64,000 nucleotides of DNA from Anaerolineae bacterium (GCA_027494015.1 JAOSJP010000012.1:186001-250000); one strand, 5' to 3'. Positions 1 through 9,339 are shown, counted from the stretch's first letter. The notes: a model not told the origin generated them from the sequence alone. Numbers and translations: made by a program.

Positions 1-942
<942 letters not shown>

Positions 943-983
943 CCCTGCCTGACCGGGCGTGATGAGGTAAGCTGAATTCCTTG

Positions 984-1019
984 ACAGGGGGAAGAACGCA
1001 ACCGGTTTCTTCCCCCTGT
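984..1019 (+). terminator. Stem-loop between binding protein and permease genes
   Basis: A perfect 13-bp stem (984-996 with 1007-1019, arm acagggggaagaa) closes a 10-base loop. No T-run follows, so an intrinsic terminator is doubtful. A partial terminator or a 3'-end stabiliser that keeps binding-protein mRNA in excess over permease mRNA fits better. That role is inference. Confidence 0.6.
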
Positions 1020-1048
1020 TACCATCTTGAGCGGAAGGGCGGCGCACT

Positions 1049-2188
1049 ATGAAAAGATTAAAGCTCAATCCCGCACCGTATCTGCTGATCCTGCCCTCAT
1101 TCATTTACCTGGCCGTGTTCTTCGCCTGGCCGATGGCGCGCTCGCTGCAACTGGCCTTCGTGCGCGACAGCCCGATTCTGCCCGTGCTCAGCGAGCCGCA
1201 GGAGAAGGCCGATGTCGTCGGGCACCTGGAAATGCAGGTGGATGTGGCGGTGGTGGATCGCATCAAGCGCGACGAGGTGCTGCCCAACGGGCGCACGCGC
1301 CCCGTTTACTGGTTCAAGATCGCCAGCGAGACCGAGAGCGGAGAGCCGGTTGAGGGCTGGGTGCACCAGAAGAACCTGTTCATCAAGTCGCGCACCGAGT
1401 CGGACACAGCCCGCGTGGTCAGCGGGGAGGGCGCGAAAGAGTGGACGCTCGATTACGTCAGGCGCATGGTCAACGACTACCGCTTCCGCGAGGCGCTGCG
1501 CACCACGCTGCTGCTGATCGTGTTCATTCTGCCGATCCAGTTCGTGCTGGCCATCGTCATGGCCCTGGTGCTGCAATCGCAACTGCGGGGCAACAGCCTG
1601 TTCCTGTACATCTACGCCATCCCGCTGGGCATCTCCGACCTGGCCGCCGGCCTGGTCTGGGTGACGATCTTCACCCAGCGCGGTTATCTGAACACCCTGC
1701 TCACCAGGTTGGGGCTTATTGATCAGCCGTATATCTTTCTTTCTGCGGAGAACCAGCATTGGATGATCGTGGCGATTGTGCTGGCCGAGGTCTGGCGGGC
1801 CACATCTATTGTGATGGTCATCGTCGTGTCCGGCTTGCAGGCCATCCCGCGCGAATATCTGGAGGCGGGCGAGCTGTTCGGGGCCAGCCTGTGGCAGCGC
1901 CTGCGCCACATCACCTTGCCGCTGCTCAAGCCCAGCTTGCAGGTGGCGCTCATCCTGCGCACGATCCTGGCGTTTCAGGTGTTCGCGGTGGTGGTGGCCA
2001 TCACCGGCGGGCGCGTGCTGACTGTGCTGGCCTACGAGACCTATCGCTGGTACGACCCCGGCGACAGCGGCTTCAACAACCCTAATATGGCGGCGGCCTA
2101 TGCCGGGTTTATCATGCTGATCTCGCTGGCTTTCGCCGTGTTTTACCTGCGCACCGTCCGCACCCAGGAGGAGGCAGCCAGAGAATGA
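1049..2188 (+). CDS. Sugar ABC permease (MalF type) with an SH3-like insert
   Basis: Inner-membrane subunit of a binding-protein-dependent sugar importer. The first membrane helix is at about residues 8-30. The permease EAA loop, which contacts the ATPase, is at about 267-295 (PREYLEAGELFGAS, then LPLLKPSL). Between the first helix and the conserved core is an unusual soluble insert (about 45-135) with alternating strands and a GWVHQKNLF ending that resembles a bacterial SH3 domain. At 379 residues it is longer than the usual 290-320 for this family because of that insert. ATG at 1049 follows a GGAAGGG-type ribosome site. The stop overlaps the next permease start by four bases (ATGA), so translation is probably coupled. 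Confidence 0.9.
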   Translation: MKRLKLNPAPYLLILPSFIYLAVFFAWPMARSLQLAFVRDSPILPVLSEPQEKADVVGHLEMQVDVAVVDRIKRDEVLPNGRTRPVYWFKIASETESGEPVEGWVHQKNLFIKSRTESDTARVVSGEGAKEWTLDYVRRMVNDYRFREALRTTLLLIVFILPIQFVLAIVMALVLQSQLRGNSLFLYIYAIPLGISDLAAGLVWVTIFTQRGYLNTLLTRLGLIDQPYIFLSAENQHWMIVAIVLAEVWRATSIVMVIVVSGLQAIPREYLEAGELFGASLWQRLRHITLPLLKPSLQVALILRTILAFQVFAVVVAITGGRVLTVLAYETYRWYDPGDSGFNNPNMAAAYAGFIMLISLAFAVFYLRTVRTQEEAARE

Positions 2189-3036
2189 CCACCCGCGCTC
2201 TAGACTCTGTGCAGCGCCGCGCCATTCGCCGGCGGCAGCTCAACCGGGCCGGCGTCTATGCGCTGGCGATCCTGATCGCGCTCTGGATTCTGCTGCCGAT
2301 CTGGTTGATCGGCACGATGGCCTTCAGCACGCGCGGCGATGTGTATGGCTTCCCCAAACAGATCGCGCCGATCCCGTTCACGACGGACACGATGCAGTTC
2401 TTCATTGATCAGCCGGGCATCATTGATGGCACGCGCAACAGCATCGTGGTCGCCGTGATGACGCTGGCGCTGTCCACGGTCATCGCCGCGCCCGCCGGCT
2501 ATGCCATCTCGCGCTACTTTTTCGTGGGCCGCGATGCCTTCCGGCTGGGCATTCTGGCCGTGCGCGCTTTCCCCATCGTGATCCTGGCGGTGCCGCTGGC
2601 GGTGACCTTCATCGAGTGGGGCATGTTCGACAAAGTGTACAGTGTGGCGCTGATGCACACCGCCCTGACCCTGCCCACGACCATCCTGGTGGTGTCGAGC
2701 GTGTTCGCCAGCGTCCCGCGCGAGTTTGAAGAGGCGGCCAAAGTCTTCGGCTGCAACGCCTACCAGGCGTTCATGCGCGTGGTGCTGCCGCTGGTGCTGC
2801 CCGGCATCGCGGCCTCGGCGATCTTCACCTTCGTCATGTCCTGGAACGAAGTGTTCGCCGCCACGCTGCTGACCATCCGCAACCGGACGCTGCCCGCGCT
2901 GATCCTCTACCAGCTCAACAAGTCGTCGTTGCAGTTCCAGTACGCGGGTGGCTTTTTCATGCTCGTCCCGTCGCTGATCTTCATCTTTTTCATCCGGCGC
3001 TACCTGTTCAACATGTGGGGCCAGATCACGAAATAG
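2185..3036 (+). CDS. Sugar ABC permease (MalG type)
   Basis: Second membrane subunit of the importer, 283 residues. It has an N-terminal helix (about 20-40), six predicted membrane segments in total, and the EAA loop at about 177-205 (PREFEEAAKVFGCN, then LPLVLPG). It pairs with the MalF-type permease just upstream, with which it overlaps by ATGA. The ATPase gene begins 10 bases downstream. The length and the C-terminal FIRRYLFNMWGQITK end are typical of the MalG group. The substrate is not readable from the permease. Confidence 0.92.
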   Translation: MTTRALDSVQRRAIRRRQLNRAGVYALAILIALWILLPIWLIGTMAFSTRGDVYGFPKQIAPIPFTTDTMQFFIDQPGIIDGTRNSIVVAVMTLALSTVIAAPAGYAISRYFFVGRDAFRLGILAVRAFPIVILAVPLAVTFIEWGMFDKVYSVALMHTALTLPTTILVVSSVFASVPREFEEAAKVFGCNAYQAFMRVVLPLVLPGIAASAIFTFVMSWNEVFAATLLTIRNRTLPALILYQLNKSSLQFQYAGGFFMLVPSLIFIFFIRRYLFNMWGQITK

Positions 3037-3046
3037 GGGAAGGACT

Positions 3047-4159
3047 ATGGCTGAAATCCGCGTTGAGAATGCAGTCAAGACGTTCGGCAAGGTGGTTGCC
3101 GTAGACAACGTGAGTCTGACGGTCAATGAGCATGAGTTCGTCGTGCTGCTGGGGCCGAGCGGCTGCGGCAAAACCACGCTGCTGCGGGCGATTGCCGGGC
3201 TGGGCCTGGTGGATTCGGGGCGGATCATGATCGGCAGCCGCGACGTGACCTACCTGCCCCCCAAAGACCGCAACATCTCGATGGTCTTTCAGAGCTACGC
3301 CATCTTCCCCCACATGCGCGTGTTCGATAACATTGCTTTTGGGCTGAAGATGAAGCGCCTGCCGAAGGACGAGATCAGGCAGCGCGTGCAGTCGGCGGCG
3401 GAGCTGCTGCATATCGAGAACTTTCTGGAGCGCTATCCATCGCAGATGAGCGGCGGGCAGCGCCAGCGCGTGGCCGTGGCCCGCGCCATCGCCGTGCACG
3501 CCGAGGTGCTGCTGATGGACGAGCCGCTCAGCAACCTGGACGCGCTGCTGCGCCTGGAGATGCGCGCCGAGCTTAAGCGCCTGCTGGCGGAGCTAAAAGC
3601 GACGACGGTCTATGTGACGCACGATCAGATCGAGGCGCTGAGCATGGGCGACCGCATCGCCGTCATGCGCGAGGGCAGAATTCTCCAGTTCGATTCGCCG
3701 ACCACCGTCTATGACATGCCCGCCGACCGCTTCGTGGCTGGCTTCATCGGCACGCCGCCGATGAACTTCCTGGAAGGGCAGGTGCGCCGCCAGAATGGGG
3801 CGGTCAGCGTCTACATCGGCGACTACGCCCTCAAGCCCATCCCCGAGCTGGCCGAGACGCTGGCGCGCTACGATGGCCGGCCAATCGTCGCCGGCATCCG
3901 CGCCGAGAACATGGAGGCGCTGGGCCAGCCCGCCGAGGACGCGCTGAAGGTCACGGTGCTGGTGGTGGAGCCGCTGGGATCGCAGAACTTGCTGACCATC
4001 CGCATCGGTGGCGACATTATTAAGGTTGCTACCCATCCGGACTTCCGGGCCGCGCCCGACCGGGACATCTGGATTCGCTTCCCCAGCGACAAGATTCGCT
4101 GGATTGACCGCGACAGCGGCAAGACGCTGCTCCCCGACCTGGGCAAGTTGATGGCATGA
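3047..4159 (+). CDS. Sugar ABC ATPase (MalK/UgpC type)
   Basis: Cytoplasmic ATPase that powers the two preceding permeases. It carries Walker A GPSGCGKTT (about 36-44), signature MSGGQRQRVAVARA (about 134), Walker B VLLMDEPLSNLD (about 155) and the switch histidine in VYVTHDQ (about 188). A C-terminal regulatory region (about 240-370) with TOBE-like strands is present, as in MalK and UgpC. ATG follows an AGGGGAAGG ribosome site. The last bases overlap the next gene's start by ATGA. A complete subunit of ordinary length (370 residues). Confidence 0.94.
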   Translation: MAEIRVENAVKTFGKVVAVDNVSLTVNEHEFVVLLGPSGCGKTTLLRAIAGLGLVDSGRIMIGSRDVTYLPPKDRNISMVFQSYAIFPHMRVFDNIAFGLKMKRLPKDEIRQRVQSAAELLHIENFLERYPSQMSGGQRQRVAVARAIAVHAEVLLMDEPLSNLDALLRLEMRAELKRLLAELKATTVYVTHDQIEALSMGDRIAVMREGRILQFDSPTTVYDMPADRFVAGFIGTPPMNFLEGQVRRQNGAVSVYIGDYALKPIPELAETLARYDGRPIVAGIRAENMEALGQPAEDALKVTVLVVEPLGSQNLLTIRIGGDIIKVATHPDFRAAPDRDIWIRFPSDKIRWIDRDSGKTLLPDLGKLMA

Positions 4160-5958
4160 GCGAGGGCGAGAAGGGGCGGGCGCTGGACCCCGCCCGGCAC
4201 AGCAAGCCGCTGGACTTTGGGGCGGACGGCGTCATCGGTAGCGTGGATGCGAGCGGGCGCTTGATCGCGCTCAACACGTACCACGAACGGGTGGGCTTTG
4301 TCACGCTGACCACCGCTGATCCCTTCCCCGAAAGCCAGCGCTACAACCCGGACGCGGTGCGCCATTATCGCGCCGGGCTGGCGCTGCTGGACGGCTTCGG
4401 GCCGCAGTTCGCTTCGCCGGTGAGCAGTCGCGCCGCGCGGCTGCTGGCCGACGCCATCCCGCAGGTGACGCTGGCCCTGGCCGACGGCGTGCCAGCGACC
4501 ATGACCGCCTGGGCGGGCGGCGGCGCGGCCTTCCAGCGATGGACGGCGAGCGCGCCGTATCGCTGGCGCGGGCGGCTCTCGCTGCAACGCTGCGCCTACA
4601 CCCAACTGACCGAGGGCGGGCCTGTGCCCATGCCGCCCACTCAGACGCGGGCACAGTTCGCCGACGGCGTGCTCACCGTCGAGAATCCCGCGCTCCCCTG
4701 GGCGGCAGCCATCGCCGGGTTCGCGCCGGGCGAGGCGTGGGAGCGCAGCGCCGACGGCCCGCTCGACGTGGACATTGCCGGTGAGCAGGACACGGCTACC
4801 CTCGTCTACGGCTTCGGCCCGACGGCGGCTGAAGCGCGCGCGGCGGCGCTGCGCCTGGCCCACGACCCGGCCCCCAGCCTGGAAGCCGCGTGCCAGGCGT
4901 GGCGCGCGCGCTTCGACGGCGCGCCCGACGCTCTGATCGTGCGGCGCGGCCTGGCTTACGGGCTGATGTTGGCCGTGCCGGTGGGCGAGACGCGCTGCCT
5001 CCTCACCGATCACATGTTGCTGCCGCTCTCGTGGAATCGCGACGCCTACTACGTGGCCCGCGCGCTGCTCTCCTGGCGGGGGGAGATGGCCGACGTGGTG
5101 CGCCGGCACCTGCTGTGGATGTTCGAGGTGGCCGAGCGGCCCGACGGGGAGTGGGGTCGCTGTTACCTGGCCAACGGGCGGATCAAAGACGCGGCGTTCC
5201 AGCTCGACCAGCAGCTTTTCCCCCTGCTGGAGCTGGCCGAGTACGTCAGCGAGACGGGCGACCGCGCCACCTGGGAGCGGCTGCGCCCCGCCGTCGGGCC
5301 GCTGGTGGAGATGCTGCTGGCGCGCAAGGCGGCGCACGCCTGGCTCTTCCCCACCGACGAGACGCCCGCCGACGATCCGGTGGCGCTGCCCTATCACCTC
5401 TCCAGCCATCTCCTGCTGTGGCATACGTTCCGCCGGGTTGCCGCGCTGGGCGCTGACGCGCACCTGGCGGGCATTGCCGAGGACGTGCGCCGGGCGGTCT
5501 TCGAGCACTTCGCGGCAGAGCGCGACGGGCGGACGCTCTACGCCTACGCCACCGATGGCGCGGGGCACCACCATTTCTACCACGATGCCAACGACATCCC
5601 GCTGATCCTGGCTCCGCTGTGGGGCTTCACGCCCGCCAGCGATGCGGTCTGGCGGGCGACGGTGGATTTCGCCTTCTCGGAGGCGAACGAGGGCGGCAGC
5701 TACGCGGGGCGGCTGGGGTCGGTGCACACGCGCGCGCCCTGGCCGCTGGGCGACGTGCAGGACGCGCTGGCCGCCCGTCTGCTGGGCGACGCCGGACGCG
5801 AACGCCGGGCCTGGGCGCGCCTGGACGAGGCGATGCAGTGGGATGGGGCGCTGCCCGAAGCCTGCCATCCGGCGACGGGGGCGGTGGTCTCGCGGCACTG
5901 GTTCGCCTGGCCGAACGCGGCGGCGGCGTGCCTGGCGCTGGGCGCGTTCGGCGCGTAG
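4156..5958 (+). CDS. Six-hairpin (alpha/alpha-barrel) glycosidase-like protein
   Basis: A 600-residue protein without a signal peptide, so probably cytoplasmic. The N-terminal 240 residues look like a beta-rich sandwich. The rest is helical, with motifs of clan-type glucoamylase/GH125-like enzymes: LPLSWNRDAYYVARALL, ERPDGEWGR and AAFQLDQQLFPLLELAEY, then HHFYHDANDIPL and EANEGGSYAG. The last gene of the sugar ABC operon, overlapping the ATPase by four bases, it probably hydrolyses the imported oligosaccharide. The exact GH family and the catalytic pair (acidic residues in PDGEWGR and SEANEGG are candidates) are not certain from sequence reading. A debranching or mannosidase role is possible. 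Confidence 0.72.
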   Translation: MSEGEKGRALDPARHSKPLDFGADGVIGSVDASGRLIALNTYHERVGFVTLTTADPFPESQRYNPDAVRHYRAGLALLDGFGPQFASPVSSRAARLLADAIPQVTLALADGVPATMTAWAGGGAAFQRWTASAPYRWRGRLSLQRCAYTQLTEGGPVPMPPTQTRAQFADGVLTVENPALPWAAAIAGFAPGEAWERSADGPLDVDIAGEQDTATLVYGFGPTAAEARAAALRLAHDPAPSLEAACQAWRARFDGAPDALIVRRGLAYGLMLAVPVGETRCLLTDHMLLPLSWNRDAYYVARALLSWRGEMADVVRRHLLWMFEVAERPDGEWGRCYLANGRIKDAAFQLDQQLFPLLELAEYVSETGDRATWERLRPAVGPLVEMLLARKAAHAWLFPTDETPADDPVALPYHLSSHLLLWHTFRRVAALGADAHLAGIAEDVRRAVFEHFAAERDGRTLYAYATDGAGHHHFYHDANDIPLILAPLWGFTPASDAVWRATVDFAFSEANEGGSYAGRLGSVHTRAPWPLGDVQDALAARLLGDAGRERRAWARLDEAMQWDGALPEACHPATGAVVSRHWFAWPNAAAACLALGAFGA

Positions 5959-5968
5959 CGAGCAGAGT

Positions 5969-6148
5969 CCCGTAGAGGCGCTGCTCTGCTGCGCCCTGGT
6001 GTACCTCACTCCCGCTCGGCGCTGACGCGCCTCGCCGCCCCCTCTCCGTTGACGGAGAGGGGGAAAGGGCGCGCGCAGTACAGGGCTTAGCGGGCACGCT
6101 CTTCTCCCTGCCCCCCTTGTGGGGGAAGGGCCGGGGATGGGGGGCAGG
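5969..6148. repeat. Element A left half followed by an element C fragment
   Basis: 5969-6064 matches the left arm and hairpin tip of the recurring element A (GCTCTGCTGCGCCCTGGT, then a C-rich arm ending CTCTCCGTTGACGGAGAG). It then runs into 6065-6148, which matches the core of element C (CCTTGTGGGGGAAGGGCCGG). The right arm of A is missing. The stretch 5959-6699 between the glycosidase and the regulator is almost wholly miniature repeats plus the regulator's promoter. Confidence 0.7.
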
Positions 6149-6540
6149 GTGCGAGCAAAACGTGTCAGATAGGGGCGCTGCTCTGCTGCGCCCTGGTGTA
6201 CCTCACCCCCGCTCGGCGCTGACGCGCCTCGCCGCCCCCTCTCCACGTTGGAGGGCCGGGCAAATAAGATTGTATTGACGATTAGTTATAGGTTACGGAA
6301 GAACAATTCAAGGGAAGAAGCGAATGAAGAAGGCGACTTCGGGGAAGCGGTTGTAGGGGCGGGTTTGCAAACCCGCCCCTACAGGCTCTACCAGGCATCC
6401 GGGCTTCTCCTTCAAACCGCCCGTTTCTTCCGGTAATTGTGATCGTTCGTCGTTACGCTAAATCAACACTGTCTGATATGTCCGACTCTCCACGTTGGAG
6501 AGGGGGCAGACCGAGCGTAGCGAGGCTGGGGGTGAGGTAG
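6147..6540. repeat. Element A copy split at its hairpin tip by element E
   Basis: A starts at 6147 with GGGTGCGAGCAAAA, close to the terminal repeat of the complete copy at 41281. Its left arm runs to the tip CTCCACGTTGGAG near 6250. The right arm resumes near 6483 with another CTCTCCACGTTGGAG and ends with GGGGGTGAGG near 6537. The material between is element E. The repeated tip sequence on both sides looks like a target duplication. Confidence 0.75.
6251..6482. repeat. Element E, about 230 bp, carrying palindrome P
   Basis: The ends are related in inverted orientation (GGCCGGGCAAAT at the left, ATATGTCCGAC at the right). The centre holds a perfect 32-bp palindrome at 6352-6383 (half TGTAGGGGCGGGTTTG). 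The flanks of the palindrome are recognisably the same, in reverse, at 37317-37470, for example CAGTGTTGATT and AGAAACGGGC. No open reading frame of coding quality is inside, so it would be a non-autonomous miniature element. Confidence 0.7.
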
Positions 6541-6581
6541 AACAACACGCATGTTTGACGCGATTGCCCTGCGTCCCATTC

Positions 6582-6615
6582 AGACTTCCGCAGCCTTCGA
6601 AGGCTTCGGAAGTCT
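6582..6615. repeat. Element D palindrome
   Basis: An inverted repeat of 34 bases with one mismatch; arms begin AGACTTCCG and end CGGAAGTCT around a TTCGAA centre. The same word recurs at 19806, 32924, 32943 and 60881. It lies just upstream of the regulator promoter. Confidence 0.65.
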
Positions 6616-6635
6616 TGCTTTTGCATCCCACTTGC

Positions 6636-6664
6636 TTGACTCGCCGCTCAGCCTGTCATATGAT
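6636..6664 (+). promoter_or_regulatory. Sigma-70-like promoter of the GntR/LacI regulator
   Basis: TTGACT at 6636-6641 and TATGAT at 6659-6664 are separated by exactly 17 bases. Transcription would start near 6671, about 30 bases before the regulator's ATG at 6700. The spacing and match are good; activity is inferred. Confidence 0.7.
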
Positions 6665-6679
6665 GAAGACACCGACCAT

Positions 6680-6698
6680 ACAAGTCCGTACATGTACG
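6680..6698 (+). promoter_or_regulatory. Candidate operator, AraR-like palindrome
   Basis: A perfect 12-bp palindrome CGTACATGTACG (6687-6698) sits between the predicted transcription start and the ATG, preceded by ACAAGTC. GntR-headed AraR regulators of Bacillus bind sites built on TTGT-CGTACAA-type words, so this resembles such an operator and suggests autoregulation. The similarity is by eye only. Confidence 0.5.
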
Positions 6699-6699
6699 C

Positions 6700-7899
6700 A
6701 TGAAACCGTTTACACTCATCCGCGAAAGCGCGTTGCCCCTGCACCGACAGCTCCTCAACGAGCTGCGTCATGCTATCCTGACGGGCGCGCTCAAGCCGCA
6801 CGACCAGTTGCCCGGCGAGCTGGAGCTGGTGGCCCAACTGGGCCTCAGCCGGGCGACCATCCGCCGAGCCTGGGAATCCGCGCTGGAAGAGGGGTTGCTC
6901 TATCGCGTGGCGGGCAAGGGGACGTATGTCTCGGACCTTCAGCCACCCCTGCCCAGGCGCAAGATCGTCGGGTTCCTGGTGCCCGGCTTTCACAGCGCGT
7001 TTGACAGCCAACTGCTGGCCGGCGCGGAGAATGTCTTGCGCTCGCAGGGGTACGGCGTGCTCTTCGCCTGCACCGAGCGCGATGTGGACGAGGAGAACCG
7101 GCTGCTGCGCGAAATGTGCGACGATAGCGTGGCCGGGCTGCTGATCTGGCCGGCGGTCACCTCAGTCACCAATGGGCGCTACATCCTCAGCGCCCAGTAT
7201 CGCCTGCCGACTGTGCTGCTCGACCGTCCGCTGCCGGGGGTGGCGCTGCCCTGCGTCACCAGCCACAACTATCACGGGGGGGTGCAGGCCACCAATCACC
7301 TGTTGGCGCTGGGGCACCGCGAGATCGCTTTTCTGGCCAGCCCGCTGCTGGACTTGTGGCCCATCGCCGAGCGTTGTCGCGCCTACCAGGAAACGATGCG
7401 CGGCGCGGGCCTGGAGCCGTTGCCGCCGCTGCTGGTCGGCCCGCGCGAGGAGATCAGGGTGGATGCGGTGCGCCATTCGGTGGCCGAAGCCTACGCCAGC
7501 GAAATCAGCGACCTGGCGGCGGCGCTGGCGCGTCCTGGCCGCCCGACGGCAATCTTCGCCATGAACGATCTGATGGCCCTGCTGACCGTCATTGCGGCGG
7601 GTCAGGCGGGGCTGCGCGTCCCGCACGACCTATCGGTGGTCGGCTTCGACAATCTCAGCCTGGTCGAGCACTTCGCCCCACCGCTGACTACGGTCGCTCA
7701 AGACCCGTTCAAGATGGGGGCTGAGGCGGCCCGGCGTTTGCTGACAATCGTTGAGGGAGAGCCAGCGAACGACGTGTGGACCTTGCTGCCAACCTGTCTG
7801 GTAGTCCGGGCCTCCACAGCCCCGCCCCCGGAAGGAGGTGACCCTCAAAAGGATAGCCAATTCTACGACCTGAAGCTACCTCGTCATAACGCCCTATGA
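6700..7899 (+). CDS. AraR-like transcription regulator (GntR HTH plus LacI-type sensor)
   Basis: Residues 1-70 form a GntR winged helix-turn-helix (LRHAILTGALKPHDQLPGE, then LGLSRATIRRAWESALEEG and GKGTYV). Residues about 85-375 are a periplasmic-binding-like sugar sensor of the LacI/GalR kind (DRPLPGVALPCV, GHREIAFLASP, AIFAMNDLMA, LSVVGFDNLSL, LTTVAQDPFKMG). This is the AraR architecture. It is 399 residues long, and ATG at 6700 lies directly after a palindromic candidate operator. It probably represses the mannoside-type transport operon that follows (binding protein gene 35 bases downstream) until a sugar binds. The specific sugar is unknown; arabinose should not be assumed. Confidence 0.9.
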   Translation: MKPFTLIRESALPLHRQLLNELRHAILTGALKPHDQLPGELELVAQLGLSRATIRRAWESALEEGLLYRVAGKGTYVSDLQPPLPRRKIVGFLVPGFHSAFDSQLLAGAENVLRSQGYGVLFACTERDVDEENRLLREMCDDSVAGLLIWPAVTSVTNGRYILSAQYRLPTVLLDRPLPGVALPCVTSHNYHGGVQATNHLLALGHREIAFLASPLLDLWPIAERCRAYQETMRGAGLEPLPPLLVGPREEIRVDAVRHSVAEAYASEISDLAAALARPGRPTAIFAMNDLMALLTVIAAGQAGLRVPHDLSVVGFDNLSLVEHFAPPLTTVAQDPFKMGAEAARRLLTIVEGEPANDVWTLLPTCLVVRASTAPPPEGGDPQKDSQFYDLKLPRHNAL

Positions 7900-7934
7900 G
7901 ACCGTCAGACTTAGGTTATGGAGGTATTCACCCA

Positions 7935-9311
7935 ATGTCACGTTCCAAGTTCCTTACCCTTCTGCTGGTGACCGTCCTGGCCCTGGGCGCGCTGAGCGTT
8001 GGCCCGGCCCTGGCCCAGGAACCGGTCAAAGTCACGATCACCTGCCGTTGCGTGGTGGGCGGCGTGAACCACAACCTGGCCGTGTGGCTGACCACCTTCG
8101 TCATCCCCACCTTCGAGGAGACGATGCAGGCCCAGGGCACGCCGATTGATGTCGAGCTGGTCGAGTTCGGCGGCGGCGACGAGCAGCTCAAGGAGCAGTA
8201 CGCGCTCGATCTGAGCGTCGGCAGCGGCTACGACATCATCTCCTTCGACGGCTTCTGGGTGCCGGAGTTCGTCGGTGCCGGGCTGCTCAAGCCGCTGGCG
8301 GAAGTGGCTGGCCCGGAAGTCAATGACTGGGACGGCTGGGGCCACATCTCGGAGGGCATCCAGGCCATCCTGTCCTATCAGGGCGAGCGCTATGGCATCC
8401 CCGCCGGCACCGATGTCCGCCAGATCTTCTACCGCAAGGACCTGTTTGAGCAGGCTGGCATCGCGCTGCCCTGGCAGCCCACCAGTTGGGAAGATGTGCT
8501 GAATACGGCCCGCACGCTGAAGGAAGCCGGAGTTGAGATCCCGCTGCAGATCAACGCGGGCACGGCAATGGGCGAGGCCACGACCATGCAGGGCTACTTC
8601 ATGGTGCTGCTGGGCGCGGGCCATCACCTCTACGACTGGGATGATGGCAAGTGGATCGTCCAGAGTCCGGGTATCCTCGACACGCTCAACTTCTACAAGA
8701 CCGTCTACGTGGACGAGGGCCTGGGCGACGCCCGCATGCAGCTTCTGCAGGACGGGCGCAACCGCTCGTTCGTCGCCTTCCGCGACGGGCAGGTGGGTAT
8801 GCTGGTTGAGGGCGACTGGTTCTGGCGCTCGGTGATCGCGCCGGGGTCGGAGACCGCCGTCGAGAACCGCAACGAGATCGTCGGCTGGGCGATGATGCCG
8901 GCCAAGGAGCCGGGCGCGGGCTACCGCGGCCAGGACTTCGTGAGCATCTCCGGCGGCACCGGCTGGCTGATCAACCCCAACAGCCCGCACCCCAAGGAAG
9001 CCTGGACTTTCCTCTCGTACATGTCGGGCCGGGACCCGGTGCGCGCCTTCGAGCTGATCCAGCCGCGCATCAGCTTCCGCGACGATGTGGAAGTGGCCGG
9101 CGATCCGGTGATGACGGCCATGGCCAATGCGCTGCTCCAGTACTCCACCGTGCGGCCCATGCTGCCGGAATACCCGCTGATCTCCACCGAGATTCAACTC
9201 ATGACCGAGCGCGTGGTCTCCGGCGAGATGTCGCCTGAAGAGGCGATGAGCGCCTTCGCCGAGGCGGTGACCGAGATCGCGGGCGCGGACAACGTCAAGA
9301 CGCTTGAGTAG
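7935..9311 (+). CDS. Sugar ABC transporter substrate-binding lipoprotein/secreted protein
   Basis: A 458-residue family 1 solute-binding protein. A clear signal peptide occupies residues 1-25 (basic MSRSKF, hydrophobic core, cut near ALAQ-EP). The mature part has the usual two-lobe features (SGYDIISFDGFWVPEF, YGIPAGTDVRQIFYRKDLF, FVAFRDGQVGMLVEGDWFW). The ATG at 7935 is chosen over an upstream start because GGAGG lies ten bases before it and the signal peptide begins there. It heads the operon with two permeases, a MalK-type ATPase, a PHP protein and an alpha-mannosidase, so a mannose-containing ligand is plausible but inferred. No lipobox cysteine is visible; the protein is probably cleaved and free or held by the membrane complex. 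Confidence 0.92.
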   Translation: MSRSKFLTLLLVTVLALGALSVGPALAQEPVKVTITCRCVVGGVNHNLAVWLTTFVIPTFEETMQAQGTPIDVELVEFGGGDEQLKEQYALDLSVGSGYDIISFDGFWVPEFVGAGLLKPLAEVAGPEVNDWDGWGHISEGIQAILSYQGERYGIPAGTDVRQIFYRKDLFEQAGIALPWQPTSWEDVLNTARTLKEAGVEIPLQINAGTAMGEATTMQGYFMVLLGAGHHLYDWDDGKWIVQSPGILDTLNFYKTVYVDEGLGDARMQLLQDGRNRSFVAFRDGQVGMLVEGDWFWRSVIAPGSETAVENRNEIVGWAMMPAKEPGAGYRGQDFVSISGGTGWLINPNSPHPKEAWTFLSYMSGRDPVRAFELIQPRISFRDDVEVAGDPVMTAMANALLQYSTVRPMLPEYPLISTEIQLMTERVVSGEMSPEEAMSAFAEAVTEIAGADNVKTLE

Positions 9312-9339
9312 CTGCGGCGCTTCGTTGCGCCAACGACCT

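Noticed and set aside
6495..7004. Small overlapping frames within elements A/D and the regulator start
   Set aside because: They translate repeat DNA or out-of-frame regulator codons and show no ribosome site or motif.
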